Source: Lysobacterales bacterium
GTDB taxonomy: Bacteria; Pseudomonadota; Gammaproteobacteria; Xanthomonadales; Marinicellaceae
Assembly (NCBI GenBank): GCA_027067055.1
Contig: JAMOMK010000055.1
Coordinates: 43,230-107,229 of the forward strand
Length of the DNA: 64,000 bases
Direction: 5' to 3'
Shown: in pieces, positions 8,974 to 18,217 of the stretch
Layout: each line of letters begins with the position of its first letter
Numbering within the stretch: the first letter of the stretch is position 1
Notes under the pieces: model-generated
Databases searched by the model: none
What the model was told of the DNA's origin: nothing
What the model saw: only the letters and a program-made list of their open reading frames with translations
Program-made: the position numbers and the translations under genes

Positions 8974-9993
8974 TTAAACAGTTAATAATTCACGGAGAAT
9001 GGCGACTTGTTGATTAAATTGTTCGGTTGTTGTGTATTTGTGTTTACTGTTATCATCTAAAATGATTTTTATTTCATAGATTGCACCACCCGATGTCTCA
9101 CCTCTGTTTCGGGTAATTTTGCTTGATTTAATAGTCGCTAAATCGATAATTAACTGTGTTTCTAATTCACCTTTGTCATCCACTTTTAAATCCAATAACC
9201 GTTTATCAGTTAGCTTTAAAACATGTGATGGGTTAATCGCTCCAAATACACTGGTTCCCGCTCTTAATGTTGCCATTAATTTTTCATTGTTTAAATAATC
9301 CGGTCTTGATTGGCTGCCTGCATCTTTGAGAAGTCGCTCAATGGTTTTGGTCAGGCTTTGTGGATTGGTTGACTCTGTTTGTAAAAAAGAATAGCCATTA
9401 GTATCAATATTTATCAAGAATTGGGTTCCATCTCTGTAGTGAAACAAGAGGTTTTGGGATTCCATTTTTCCAGGGTAGGAATCAAACAAAACAATCTCCG
9501 TTAATGCTGCTTTACTTTCCAACTCATTGTTTTTGTTAAACTGAAACAGGTTTTTTGTGCTGATTTTGTAAGTATTTTGCTTGTTCGCAAACTGTTCAAT
9601 AATCTCTTCATCGCTATCCAAATAACTGGGTCTGGCATTACCATTTTTTTCTAAAATGATAGCTGCAAACTTTTGGGCTAAGGTCTTGGAATCTACCATT
9701 GGTGAAATAGTAGAGTTGAAGGTTTTCTTTTCACCTTTGGCATCAATGTTTAAGGTCATGGTGTATTGGTTTTTCTGTGTGCATTCGCAAGAAAAAATAT
9801 CTGATATCATGAACTCTTCCTTTATTTTGGATTTTCCAAAAAAGGGGAAGTTAGTATGAATAATGCGGTTTTGGTCAGTAATCCCAAGAACTCCACGAGC
9901 TCCAGACATAGTGACTACTAGTGCATTTTCTCCAGGGTTTAGATGTTCTGCAAAGACTTTTTGTAGGTTTTTTTCGGTAACGATGAAAGGCAT
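8974..9993 (-). CDS. Tandem PH-like domain protein, paralogue A
   Basis: A 339-residue soluble protein, a tandem duplicate of the next gene. The matching blocks are N-L-Q-K-V-F-A-E-H-L, S-G-A-R-G-V-L-G-I-T, F-P-F-F-G-K-S-K-I-K-E-E, Y-L-D-S-D-E-E-I-I-E-Q-F-A and S-H-V-L-K-L-T-D-K-R-L-L-D-L. These mark the starts or cores of three successive PH-like modules. The 25-base gap to its paralogue and 23-base gap to the preceding gene suit one transcript. A cytosolic partner for the membrane proteins of the operon is inferred. No enzyme motif is visible. Confidence 0.65.
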   Translation of the reverse strand: MPFIVTEKNLQKVFAEHLNPGENALVVTMSGARGVLGITDQNRIIHTNFPFFGKSKIKEEFMISDIFSCECTQKNQYTMTLNIDAKGEKKTFNSTISPMVDSKTLAQKFAAIILEKNGNARPSYLDSDEEIIEQFANKQNTYKISTKNLFQFNKNNELESKAALTEIVLFDSYPGKMESQNLLFHYRDGTQFLINIDTNGYSFLQTESTNPQSLTKTIERLLKDAGSQSRPDYLNNEKLMATLRAGTSVFGAINPSHVLKLTDKRLLDLKVDDKGELETQLIIDLATIKSSKITRNRGETSGGAIYEIKIILDDNSKHKYTTTEQFNQQVAILRELLTV

Positions 9994-10016
9994 AAGTTTT
10001 CCTCAATTAAGTTTGG

Positions 10017-10868
10017 TTAAATTTTTTTATAAATGATATAGGCAATAATGCCCATAATGATAATTGGTAATCGCCCAAATTTGACGGTGATAAAAAATAG
10101 CAAGCCAATCAACAAAACACAGAGTAAAAGGTAAAGCAGAATCAACCATACTCCTCTCCACATAAGTTTCTTTGGATTATCTCGGGCTAGAATTTCTTGT
10201 TTACTTAATTCTAGTTCTTGACTAATAGGTTTGTTTTCGATACTTTTTACTAATTTAAGCAGGTGTCGAAACCGCTGGTTTAATAACTCAGTTTCAAAAT
10301 CATCTAAATTGGCAAATGTTGTGCCAAAGGTGAGTTTTTCAGGGATTAAAACCATTCCCCACGCTAGGATTTTTGTCTTTTCATCTGTTAAATTTTGCAA
10401 AGTGTTCTGTACTTCGGCATCATTAATAAGTGAGTGAGCAAACAACTCATCAGGTGAATAGACTTCTTTATTCAAGTAGTCCATATTAATTCGTTTGAAT
10501 TTTTTATAACGCATTATCCATTTGGTGATTCTTTTTATCCATTTTCCTTTAATTTTTTTGGCTATCACTAAGCGTGTTTTTTGCTTAACTGACAATTCTG
10601 TTTTCATTCGAATGCCTTGAAAAGTACGGTATCTGACTTGATGATCATTGTCTATGCCTTGGTACCTAGTGCGTTTCAACATCGAAAATGTACATTTTAT
10701 TTCTTTACCATTAATGACGCCTTTGTATTTTGCAAAAGCAAGAATCCCATCATCAAAGGGTTTAAATCCAATTGATTCAAATTGTTGGGTAAGGTATTGA
10801 CGGATTAATTCTTTTCCACCAATACCTACAACCGAGCCAATGGATTTGAGTTGCGGTTTACTTATCAT
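10017..10868 (-). CDS. Unrecognised protein with two C-terminal membrane helices
   Basis: A 283-residue protein. The N-terminal about 225 residues are soluble and rich in Lys and Arg, with a basic block at about 95-130 (I-K-G-K-W-I-K-R-I-T-K-W). The end carries two membrane helices (L-I-L-L-Y-L-L-L-C-V-L-L-I-G and a final L-P-I-I-I-M-G-I-I-A-Y-I-I). The segment F-A-K-Y-K-G-V-I-N-G-K-E-I is faintly reminiscent of DUF3137, but I do not claim it. Its start lies within the last 11 bases of the beta-helix gene, so translation is probably coupled. Placement in the surface operon is the only functional clue. Confidence 0.65.
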   Translation of the reverse strand: MISKPQLKSIGSVVGIGGKELIRQYLTQQFESIGFKPFDDGILAFAKYKGVINGKEIKCTFSMLKRTRYQGIDNDHQVRYRTFQGIRMKTELSVKQKTRLVIAKKIKGKWIKRITKWIMRYKKFKRINMDYLNKEVYSPDELFAHSLINDAEVQNTLQNLTDEKTKILAWGMVLIPEKLTFGTTFANLDDFETELLNQRFRHLLKLVKSIENKPISQELELSKQEILARDNPKKLMWRGVWLILLYLLLCVLLIGLLFFITVKFGRLPIIIMGIIAYIIYKKI

Positions 10869-13800
10869 GACTTATCCACGCAGATTGGTTTATTTCTTGA
10901 TTGATAGTATCCACATATACATGACGGTAACGTACCGTGTTATTTTCTTTGTCTATTTGTATAAAGTGATAAATAGTAGAACCGTCATCAATAAAATAAT
11001 AATGCGATTTCAAACTGTCTTGTTGATCAAAGGCTATGACGGCTTGATACAGTTGTTTGTTTAATGACGTTTCAAAACCGTTTTGGAAAATAATTTCAAG
11101 TAAGCTGGTGGCAATCGCTGTGTTATTGCTGGGATCTGTATCGGTTAAAAATGGCGCAGGATTGAGTGTGGCCTGAACCGAGAGTGATACCGTTGGTGTT
11201 GCTGTGGCTAATATATCGACACTGAACTGTATTTGACTATTGGCATCAATACTCACCATTTCAGATATATCTCCCATTCCTGCTGTTTGTGAACAGTATT
11301 GAACCGCTGCTAGACATTGCCAATTAACATAGCTTAATCCGACTGGTTCGGTTGATTGCAGTACAGCTTGGTGGATGTTTATTGGACTGTTATTGGTCAA
11401 TGTGAAAACCAAATTAGTCACTGTAGACGTGTTGAATGTTGGATTATTGGGCGTAATACTTATGCTAATATCTCCTGATGTATCATCATCATCTATTCGT
11501 GCAAATGGTGGGTTAACTGTGCTTGTAGCGATTAATGCATTGTTTGTAGTAGTTAAATTGATGGTTAATATTTCAAGACCTTCAGAGTCAATGTCATCCA
11601 ATACATTGATAGGAATAATTACCGAACTAGCAAGAGCGGGGATAGTCGCAACACCGATGCCAGTTGGAGTTGGAGCCATGTAGTCAACCCCAGGAGTTGG
11701 GGGGCCTGCTAAAAAGTAATTTGTTTCAGTATCAGTTTCACTTACACCTCCTGTGAGAGTTAATTCAAACCCACCATTAGTGGAAGGCTCGGCTAAATCC
11801 TGAGAGTTACTTACTGAGACTTCACCATTTTCATCATCATTGATTTGAATACTCAGTCCATTAGTCATAGCATCAATACTCACCGTAGCTAACCCTCCGC
11901 TTATAGTGGTAATGGTAATAGTTAAATCTTCAGCAGCTTCAATAAAATTGTCATCAATGGGATTAATGCTTATATCTACAGAGTTATTTAAGGCAGAGAG
12001 AACGACTGAGCCAGATAATGCCATATAATCAGAATTAACTGTAGCAGTGTTTCCATTGTAAGTGTAATCTATTATTATGTCTTGAAGGTCACTTAATGGT
12101 ACATCATTTGGCGGAGCCATATCTTTCAGTAACTTAAATCTTAGGGTGGCAGCTGTTGCAGGCTCACTGGCATGATTAATGACTTCCAGAGCAATTTTAC
12201 TATTTAAATCATTATCTGTATTAATGAAATCCAAAACTTGAATTGGGATAGCATCATAGTTTGCATCATTACTTAAAACCGAATATAAAACTGAATAATT
12301 GACATCTCCATCACTGATAAAATCATCAACGCCTTGAATGGTTACGGTTTGAGATTGATTCCAATTAACAGCAGTAAAGGTTAATTGTGCCGGAGCATTA
12401 ACAGTTCCTTCATTAAGATTAGTGCTGGCAAAAGCTACATCTACATCATCTGTAGGTTGTGCGAGTAATCTAACACCAAGAATAACACCGTTCGAGTTCT
12501 CACTGGTGGTATTGCCACCACCGACACTGACTCTGGCTGCACTCAATGCTATTGATGCCTCATCCGCTCCTATATATGGGAATGTATTATTACGAATATC
12601 ACCATCAATATCAGTGCTGGTACTAATAACATGTATTCCTGCATAATCATTATCCCCATTGGCTGTATTGGCTAAATGATAATCTTCATTAACTTTATCA
12701 ACAAAATCGGCAAATTTATCCAAACTATAATAATCACTATCAGTAAAATTTTTATAGGATTGCAAATCAGTAAATTCTTGTGAAAACCATTCAATTAAAT
12801 TTGTAGCTAATCCATTTGCATAGAGATTATAGTTTATGTTTATATTATCACTTGATTGTAAGGAACCAAAATTAATGGATAAGACAACATCATTAAATGT
12901 ATCAATAATATTATTAATAATGTCTAAATTAGTCGTATCATTACCAGTCGATGCTAAGGTTTTAATGCCGAAAAGATGAGCTACAAGTGTGTTATGGTAA
13001 ATATTCCAATAACTACTAGAGTTCTCTAGTAGAATATCTGTAACCGAATGAATAAAATTGTTTTTTATCAGGGCTCGATAGTTTTCTTCCCCGCTACTAT
13101 TGTTAATATATATACCAAAACAATTTGTACCACCTCCACTACATGTACTAATTTTATTTAATTCAATAACGGTAGGATAAAATTGAGTTGATAGAACATT
13201 AAAAATTTCGATTGCCCTATAATTTAAATGACTGGAATCAATGGTATTACCGCTAATTGTTTGACCGTGCATATTATCAATGGAAATAGCAGAATTTCTT
13301 TGAGAGTTAAATGTGTTGTTAGTAATTGTGTTTTTGTAAAAGCCATAGGAGTCAGATTCAACCGTAATACCAGTGCCACCATCTGTAAACAAGCATCCTT
13401 CAATCGTATTGCCTTTGGATTGTTCAATGGTAATGCCACCATTGTTTATTCCAATCATTTCAAAATCGATATTTTTAATGACAAAGAAATAAGAATTAAT
13501 TAATTTAATCACATTGTTTTCTGAGCCAGGGCCCTTAGAGGTTAATAGTGGGTGGTTACCTGGGTTAGCAGCTGCAATAGTAATAATGTCAAAGTAATTT
13601 TGTTTAACTATATTGCTGATATAAGCTTTAGTTGCATAAGTGCCTGCTCTAATTTTAAACTTTACTTCACCTTTTGTGCCTCGATGATATAAATTATCAA
13701 ATGCTTCTTGCGGTGTTAAAAAATCAGGAGAGCTTCCCCCAACTGTATAAAATGAACCATTATTTGAATCAATATTATCTAACGGCACAACAACAAGAGG

Positions 13801-15207
13801 GGATTGATCGGCACCAACATAAACATTGATGCTCGTGCGAATATCTCCATCAATGTCATCTACAACTTCATCTTGAGGGTGAGCCACTAAATCAGCATCA
13901 GCAATCAGTAATAATGGTAAATGCAAGTCATTAATGTCACCTGATGTCGTTCCTAAAAATAATATAAATCTACTCAAGCCTACATTCGGATGGATCGCTT
14001 GTACATGTGTTTGAAAACCATCAAAAGTTGCATAGTTATCACTAACTCCAGGGCTGCTTTCTCCCCATGAGACTAATGTGCTGCCAGAGGTATATATGTT
14101 ATTATCAACAAGTTGTGAAATTCCATCAATATTAGAATCAAGAGGAACACTCAATGTGATACCACCACCAGTGTTCATTATTATATTATTTATTATACTG
14201 AGTTGGGTTGTCGCTGAAACGAGAATGCCAATATCAGTTGCCTGTTCTGTTCTAATAGAGTTATGCATAAACTTGATGCGATCACCCAATTGAGCTGCAA
14301 TACTATTGCCATTTGGGTTGGTTATTGAGATAAAGTTATTATAAACAAGCATATTTCCTGAACTATCATTGTTTAAAACCATGCCAAAAACACCTTTTTG
14401 TGAAATATTTATTTTGTTATTTCTAATTATTGCAATACCTTCAAAATCTAAAGCAATATAATCCATAGAAGTGAATGTTGATAATGCATCAATAAAGTTG
14501 TTATTTTCAATGACCGAATCAATATCATCTATTTTTACATTTATTCCTCGATTTGCTTGCCCAGAAAATGTATTGTTTTTAATAATGATTGAAGGTATTG
14601 AAAAGCCACCAAGAAACCCTTTTATCCCTTGAAATCCTAAACTAAAAGTATTTCCATCTATAATAAATCCTTCACTAATTCCACTGGCGCTAGAGATAGA
14701 GCTAAATAGTAACAACTCATTCCTGAGATCAAAATTTGAAGACGGTACTAACCCTTGAAATGTACAATTAGCTACAGTCACTGAATCACTATTATTGACA
14801 ATGTATAAAATAGTTTGAGCATCAGAATTTGTCGCTTCAAAACGAATACCTACAAAGCTAATAAATTCCACACTTTCAAGTTTGACAATCCAATTGTTAG
14901 CCAAGACCTGCGTGGAATTTTTCCATATAACATTCGCTGTAGGGCTCGCACGTTTGAAAACCACTCGATCAGTTGTGTTTGCCATTGTTCTATCAATCGA
15001 GTTCATGGTAATTTGTTCATCATAGGTTCCTGTTCTTATCCTGAAACTTACCGGTGCTGATATACCATTGACCTCTAAATCCGCAACTGCTGCTGCAATA
15101 GAGCTGTAATCTTCACTGCCACTTTGGTTGATGAAATAATCACCAGCTAAAGGTGCTGCTTGAGAAACAAAGCTAAGGAAAATAGATAATAATAGTATTT
15201 TTTTCAT
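10858..15207 (-). CDS. Large secreted beta-helix / Calx-beta-like protein with IIFQNGFE motif
   Basis: The 1449-residue reading uses the ATG at 15207, which overlaps the upstream stop (ATGA) and follows GGAG. A longer frame from 15222 has no ribosome site. The signal peptide is cleaved near S-Q-A. Two right-handed parallel beta-helix units (about 20-460 and 480-870) each begin with R-[IA]-R-[TA]-G-T-Y and end with D-G-D-I-R ... G-A-D, full of N-N-x-I/F rungs. Calx-beta-like repeats with D-D and E-D-L-T-I acidic turns span about 890-1240. A DUF11-like segment follows, then E-I-I-F-Q-N-G-F-E near 1371 and a 70-residue tail. An adhesin or matrix role is inferred; no pectate lyase catalytic residues were identified. 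Confidence 0.85.
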   Translation of the reverse strand: MKKILLLSIFLSFVSQAAPLAGDYFINQSGSEDYSSIAAAVADLEVNGISAPVSFRIRTGTYDEQITMNSIDRTMANTTDRVVFKRASPTANVIWKNSTQVLANNWIVKLESVEFISFVGIRFEATNSDAQTILYIVNNSDSVTVANCTFQGLVPSSNFDLRNELLLFSSISSASGISEGFIIDGNTFSLGFQGIKGFLGGFSIPSIIIKNNTFSGQANRGINVKIDDIDSVIENNNFIDALSTFTSMDYIALDFEGIAIIRNNKINISQKGVFGMVLNNDSSGNMLVYNNFISITNPNGNSIAAQLGDRIKFMHNSIRTEQATDIGILVSATTQLSIINNIIMNTGGGITLSVPLDSNIDGISQLVDNNIYTSGSTLVSWGESSPGVSDNYATFDGFQTHVQAIHPNVGLSRFILFLGTTSGDINDLHLPLLLIADADLVAHPQDEVVDDIDGDIRTSINVYVGADQSPLVVVPLDNIDSNNGSFYTVGGSSPDFLTPQEAFDNLYHRGTKGEVKFKIRAGTYATKAYISNIVKQNYFDIITIAAANPGNHPLLTSKGPGSENNVIKLINSYFFVIKNIDFEMIGINNGGITIEQSKGNTIEGCLFTDGGTGITVESDSYGFYKNTITNNTFNSQRNSAISIDNMHGQTISGNTIDSSHLNYRAIEIFNVLSTQFYPTVIELNKISTCSGGGTNCFGIYINNSSGEENYRALIKNNFIHSVTDILLENSSSYWNIYHNTLVAHLFGIKTLASTGNDTTNLDIINNIIDTFNDVVLSINFGSLQSSDNININYNLYANGLATNLIEWFSQEFTDLQSYKNFTDSDYYSLDKFADFVDKVNEDYHLANTANGDNDYAGIHVISTSTDIDGDIRNNTFPYIGADEASIALSAARVSVGGGNTTSENSNGVILGVRLLAQPTDDVDVAFASTNLNEGTVNAPAQLTFTAVNWNQSQTVTIQGVDDFISDGDVNYSVLYSVLSNDANYDAIPIQVLDFINTDNDLNSKIALEVINHASEPATAATLRFKLLKDMAPPNDVPLSDLQDIIIDYTYNGNTATVNSDYMALSGSVVLSALNNSVDISINPIDDNFIEAAEDLTITITTISGGLATVSIDAMTNGLSIQINDDENGEVSVSNSQDLAEPSTNGGFELTLTGGVSETDTETNYFLAGPPTPGVDYMAPTPTGIGVATIPALASSVIIPINVLDDIDSEGLEILTINLTTTNNALIATSTVNPPFARIDDDDTSGDISISITPNNPTFNTSTVTNLVFTLTNNSPINIHQAVLQSTEPVGLSYVNWQCLAAVQYCSQTAGMGDISEMVSIDANSQIQFSVDILATATPTVSLSVQATLNPAPFLTDTDPSNNTAIATSLLEIIFQNGFETSLNKQLYQAVIAFDQQDSLKSHYYFIDDGSTIYHFIQIDKENNTVRYRHVYVDTINQEINQSAWISHDK

Positions 15208-15767
15208 GAGTTTTTTCTCCATGGAAGATTTTCAGGTTTGATAACATCAAAAGCGATAAGTGTGAGTAAAATAGCAAAGCCAAGGAAAGCGATGGCGAAA
15301 ATTGTAGGGAAAAAAGAAGCATTTTTTTGGCTGATGCTGGCTATTTCGGGTTTGTTAGGGTTGTAAAAAACCGTCACGGCTGTTCCTACTTTATAAACTA
15401 ATGCGGCTTTTCTGGCATCGGCTTTATTTTTGAATGTTCGGCTTGTTCCATCTGAAATTGACCTGCCCCTACCTGAGATAATATTTAAATTAAAATTCTT
15501 ACTGGTATAATCAACACCATTAACTCGATAGCTGTATTCTATTCGTTGTAAATAAACCAGATCCGATCGAGGTGAAAAGGTGCTTTGCCTATGTTTACGG
15601 TAGATCGTGTGTTCTTGCACTCCTGAAAACAAGACAATACCTTTGACTGATTGCCAACCTCCCGTATTTATTCTATCTAGATATTTATTAATGGAACTGA
15701 TGACAACAGCTATGGCAAGTGGCAAAATAACAATGGCAATCAACTTTCTTTTAAGTACCAAACTCAT
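15204..15767 (-). CDS. DUF3592-type membrane protein (first in operon)
   Basis: A 187-residue protein with helices near 9-26 and 152-172 and an external domain with W-Q-S-V-K-G-I-V, Y-L-Q-R-I-E-Y-S-Y-R-V-N-G-V-D-Y-T-S-K and V-F-Y-N-P-N-K-P-E-I-A, the DUF3592 signature. It opens the eight-gene leftward operon and its stop overlaps the start of the beta-helix gene by 4 bases. It faces the second winged-helix/TPR regulator across 212 bases containing the phased repeat. Confidence 0.8.
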   Translation of the reverse strand: MSLVLKRKLIAIVILPLAIAVVISSINKYLDRINTGGWQSVKGIVLFSGVQEHTIYRKHRQSTFSPRSDLVYLQRIEYSYRVNGVDYTSKNFNLNIISGRGRSISDGTSRTFKNKADARKAALVYKVGTAVTVFYNPNKPEIASISQKNASFFPTIFAIAFLGFAILLTLIAFDVIKPENLPWRKNS

Positions 15768-15835
15768 GATGAAATATTCTTGGTAATTGTACTAGTTTTC
15801 ATTTTCATTTTTTATTTATTGATTTGAATGGTTTA

Positions 15836-15841
15836 ATTCTA
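15836..15841 (-). promoter_or_regulatory. Candidate -10 of the eight-gene surface operon
   Basis: The minus strand reads TAGAAT. Its end is 23 bases from the first unit of the 11-bp repeat array, the same distance as at 1996-2027. No strong -35 is present, as expected if an activator binds the repeats. Confidence 0.35.
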
Positions 15842-15863
15842 AGGAAAGTAAATAATTCATATC

Positions 15864-15900
15864 AGAAAATTTGGTGAATTTTTAGTGAATTTATCTTAAA
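15864..15900. promoter_or_regulatory. Four-unit 11-bp-phased repeat, probable operator for regulator copy 2
   Basis: AGAA at 15864, TGAA at 15875 and 15886, and TAAA at 15897 recur every 11 bases, with TT at unit positions 8-9 in most units. Number of units, period, final TAAA and distance to the -10 all match the array at 2024-2060, while the fourth base differs (TGAA here, TGAC there). It lies between the DUF3592-led operon and the regulator. Operator function is inferred. Confidence 0.55.
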
Positions 15901-15979
15901 ACTAGCTAAATTGAAGGCATTAACATAAAATAACTTTATTCGAGAAATATAATAAAACAAAACTAATCATAATAACTTT

Positions 15980-18217
15980 ATGCCCCTTCAAATCGATAGT
16001 TTTAGCTATGATGAAGCCACTGGAATCATCAAAAAGCAGCATAAAGAGTACAAGTTAACTAAACTCCAAAAGAAACTATTTGATTACTTTCTTGCACACC
16101 CTAAGCAAATTATTGATAAAGAAACCTTGATGCAGGAAGTGTGGGGACGAATCGTCACCGATAATACTATTAATAAGTTTATTTCAGCTTTGCGACTCTA
16201 TGCTGAAGAGGATTCATCTCAGCCCAAAGTTATTGTCACCCATTTTGGACATGGCATTAGTTTTGAGGGTAATATTGTGCAACAAGGGTTGGTTACCAAG
16301 AAAAATTTATCCCTTTGGTCTGTTATGTCTGTTGCCTTACTGTTAATTATTATCTCTTTGGTTTATTTCTTCAATCACAACCCTAAAAGCCCTAACAATG
16401 CAGAAAAAATTCAAATCGATCACGTGCTTATCCTGCCAACCGATTATGAAAATTTAAAGGTAGATGATATCCAGAAGCAAGGTTTAGCAGAATTGATGCA
16501 ATCAGTTTTGAAAATCTCTGATTCAGAAGGTCAAGTGCTATTTGGTAAACGAACACAGAGTAACCGTGATGCTATTGAGAAGTATTGGCGCTTGGATAAA
16601 AAGCTTGTCGTGCTACAATCCAGAGTGCAAAAAAATGGAGAAACCTATCAAGCTATCATTAATTTATCACAGGGCAATAAAACCTTAGATAAGGCAATTA
16701 TTAAAGGCAATAGTTTGGCAGATTTAATGCAAGGTCAAATTAACTTTATTGCCCAATATCAATCGGGTGGTGAAAATAAAATAACCACAAGCATTGATGA
16801 TGATTTTATTAGAGCAATGGCTTTTGTTAAAAAAAGAGATTTTAAACATGCCCAAAAATTATTAAGAAGTGTTGTTGAAGATAATGCTGAGAATGACCAA
16901 GCCCGTTTTCAATTGGCACAAGTGAATGCACAATTAAAAGAGTATAACAAAAGCTTAGCTCAACTTCATACACTTAAAGCAACAGTTTTTTATACTACTA
17001 ATAGCACTGAAGTTGAATTAGCGGTTGCTGAAGTTTTATTTAAACAAAACAAATACCAAAACATCATTGATAATTTAAAACAATACCAAGTACAGAACTT
17101 GGATGTCAGTGAGGTAAAGAAAGCCAAAATCAAGCTACAAATGGCAGATGCCTATATTGCCATTGGAGAAATTCAAAATGCCATGAAGTTTTATAAACAA
17201 GCAATAGTGCATGTGAATTCAGAATTTAACCCTAATATTTTTGCCCAAAGTTATTATGGACAAGGAAGAGTTTTAGAAAGCCAATCTAACGCCCAAGACA
17301 CCTTTAGTTACTTTGAGAAAGCTTTAGCCTATGCTCAAGAAGCAAATGATTACACAATACAAATACTCGCCTTGGATGAAATGGCTAAGATTTTACTCGT
17401 TGGTAACGAATGGGAAAAAGGATTGGCTTTAAAAAAGCAAGCCATAGAAATTATGGAGATGGAAGATGACAAAGGTAAAGTTTCTCAAGGTTTAGGGACA
17501 TTAGCAGCTTTCTTAATACAGACAGGGCACTTTAGTCAGGCAAAAGAAATAAATGATCGACTCGGACGCATCGCAAAGGAACTCAAAAATGATAGTTTAT
17601 TACTGACTTATTTACATTACGATAGTATTGTATTGATGAACTTCTTTAAATTTGAAAATGCTCGAAGTCAAATTGATAAGCACCTAAAAATTGCTCAAAA
17701 CAGTAAAAATTTAGCTATGCAACTGGATAATGCCTTTTTAGAATTTGAATTGCGTCTTGCACAAAAAGACCTATCAAACTTCAAAGCCGAATGGGGCAGG
17801 CGTACGCAATTAATTAAAGACATGGGTTTTGAACGCTATCAAGTGTATATGGACTTTTACTTGGCACGCTATTACAAACAAATAGATAAAGCAGATAAAG
17901 CTATTGAAATTATCAACAAAATTTCTGAACAAGCTAAAGCCAATAATGACATAAAAATATTGGTTGATGCACAAAATCAATTAGCTGAAATATACACGAA
18001 AACAGACCCTAAAAAAGCTTTGGATATTTTAAATAACATCGAACAATATCAGCCCGATGCTAACCCATATTTGGAACTTAAAGCACTAGCTTTAGTTAAG
18101 TTAGGACGAAAACTAGAGGCATTAAACCTTCTTAATCAAGCTAAACTTGTTTTTCATGAAGCCTGGAAGTCTGAAAATGAAATATTGCTAGAGCAGTTAA
18201 AACAAGAGGTGAATTAA
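15980..18217 (+). CDS. ToxR/CadC-like winged-helix membrane regulator with TPR domain (copy 2)
   Basis: A 745-residue paralogue of the regulator at 2191. Residues 1-98 are an OmpR/PhoB winged helix, nearly identical in K-L-F-D-Y-F-L-A-H-P and T-H-F-G-H-G-I-S-F-E-G. A membrane helix spans about 113-131, and TPR-like repeats fill the rest. The recognition-helix region differs (D-N-T-I-N-K-F-I-S-A-L-R against E-N-S-I-E-K-T-L-S-K-L-R), which would suit the different repeat sequences of the two operators. It starts at ATG without a clear ribosome site. The 3' end overlaps convergent ispB by 4 bases. It probably controls the divergent surface operon. Confidence 0.85.
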   Translation: MPLQIDSFSYDEATGIIKKQHKEYKLTKLQKKLFDYFLAHPKQIIDKETLMQEVWGRIVTDNTINKFISALRLYAEEDSSQPKVIVTHFGHGISFEGNIVQQGLVTKKNLSLWSVMSVALLLIIISLVYFFNHNPKSPNNAEKIQIDHVLILPTDYENLKVDDIQKQGLAELMQSVLKISDSEGQVLFGKRTQSNRDAIEKYWRLDKKLVVLQSRVQKNGETYQAIINLSQGNKTLDKAIIKGNSLADLMQGQINFIAQYQSGGENKITTSIDDDFIRAMAFVKKRDFKHAQKLLRSVVEDNAENDQARFQLAQVNAQLKEYNKSLAQLHTLKATVFYTTNSTEVELAVAEVLFKQNKYQNIIDNLKQYQVQNLDVSEVKKAKIKLQMADAYIAIGEIQNAMKFYKQAIVHVNSEFNPNIFAQSYYGQGRVLESQSNAQDTFSYFEKALAYAQEANDYTIQILALDEMAKILLVGNEWEKGLALKKQAIEIMEMEDDKGKVSQGLGTLAAFLIQTGHFSQAKEINDRLGRIAKELKNDSLLLTYLHYDSIVLMNFFKFENARSQIDKHLKIAQNSKNLAMQLDNAFLEFELRLAQKDLSNFKAEWGRRTQLIKDMGFERYQVYMDFYLARYYKQIDKADKAIEIINKISEQAKANNDIKILVDAQNQLAEIYTKTDPKKALDILNNIEQYQPDANPYLELKALALVKLGRKLEALNLLNQAKLVFHEAWKSENEILLEQLKQEVN

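Noticed and set aside
10858..15207. Beta-helix protein as a pectate lyase or other polysaccharide lyase
   Set aside because: The rungs fit the fold but no catalytic Asp/Arg cluster could be identified; adhesin-like is the safer description.
1..18217. Genomic island or prophage covering the accessory region
   Set aside because: No integrase, transposase, tRNA junction or attachment repeat is visible at its borders, and base composition does not look different by eye.
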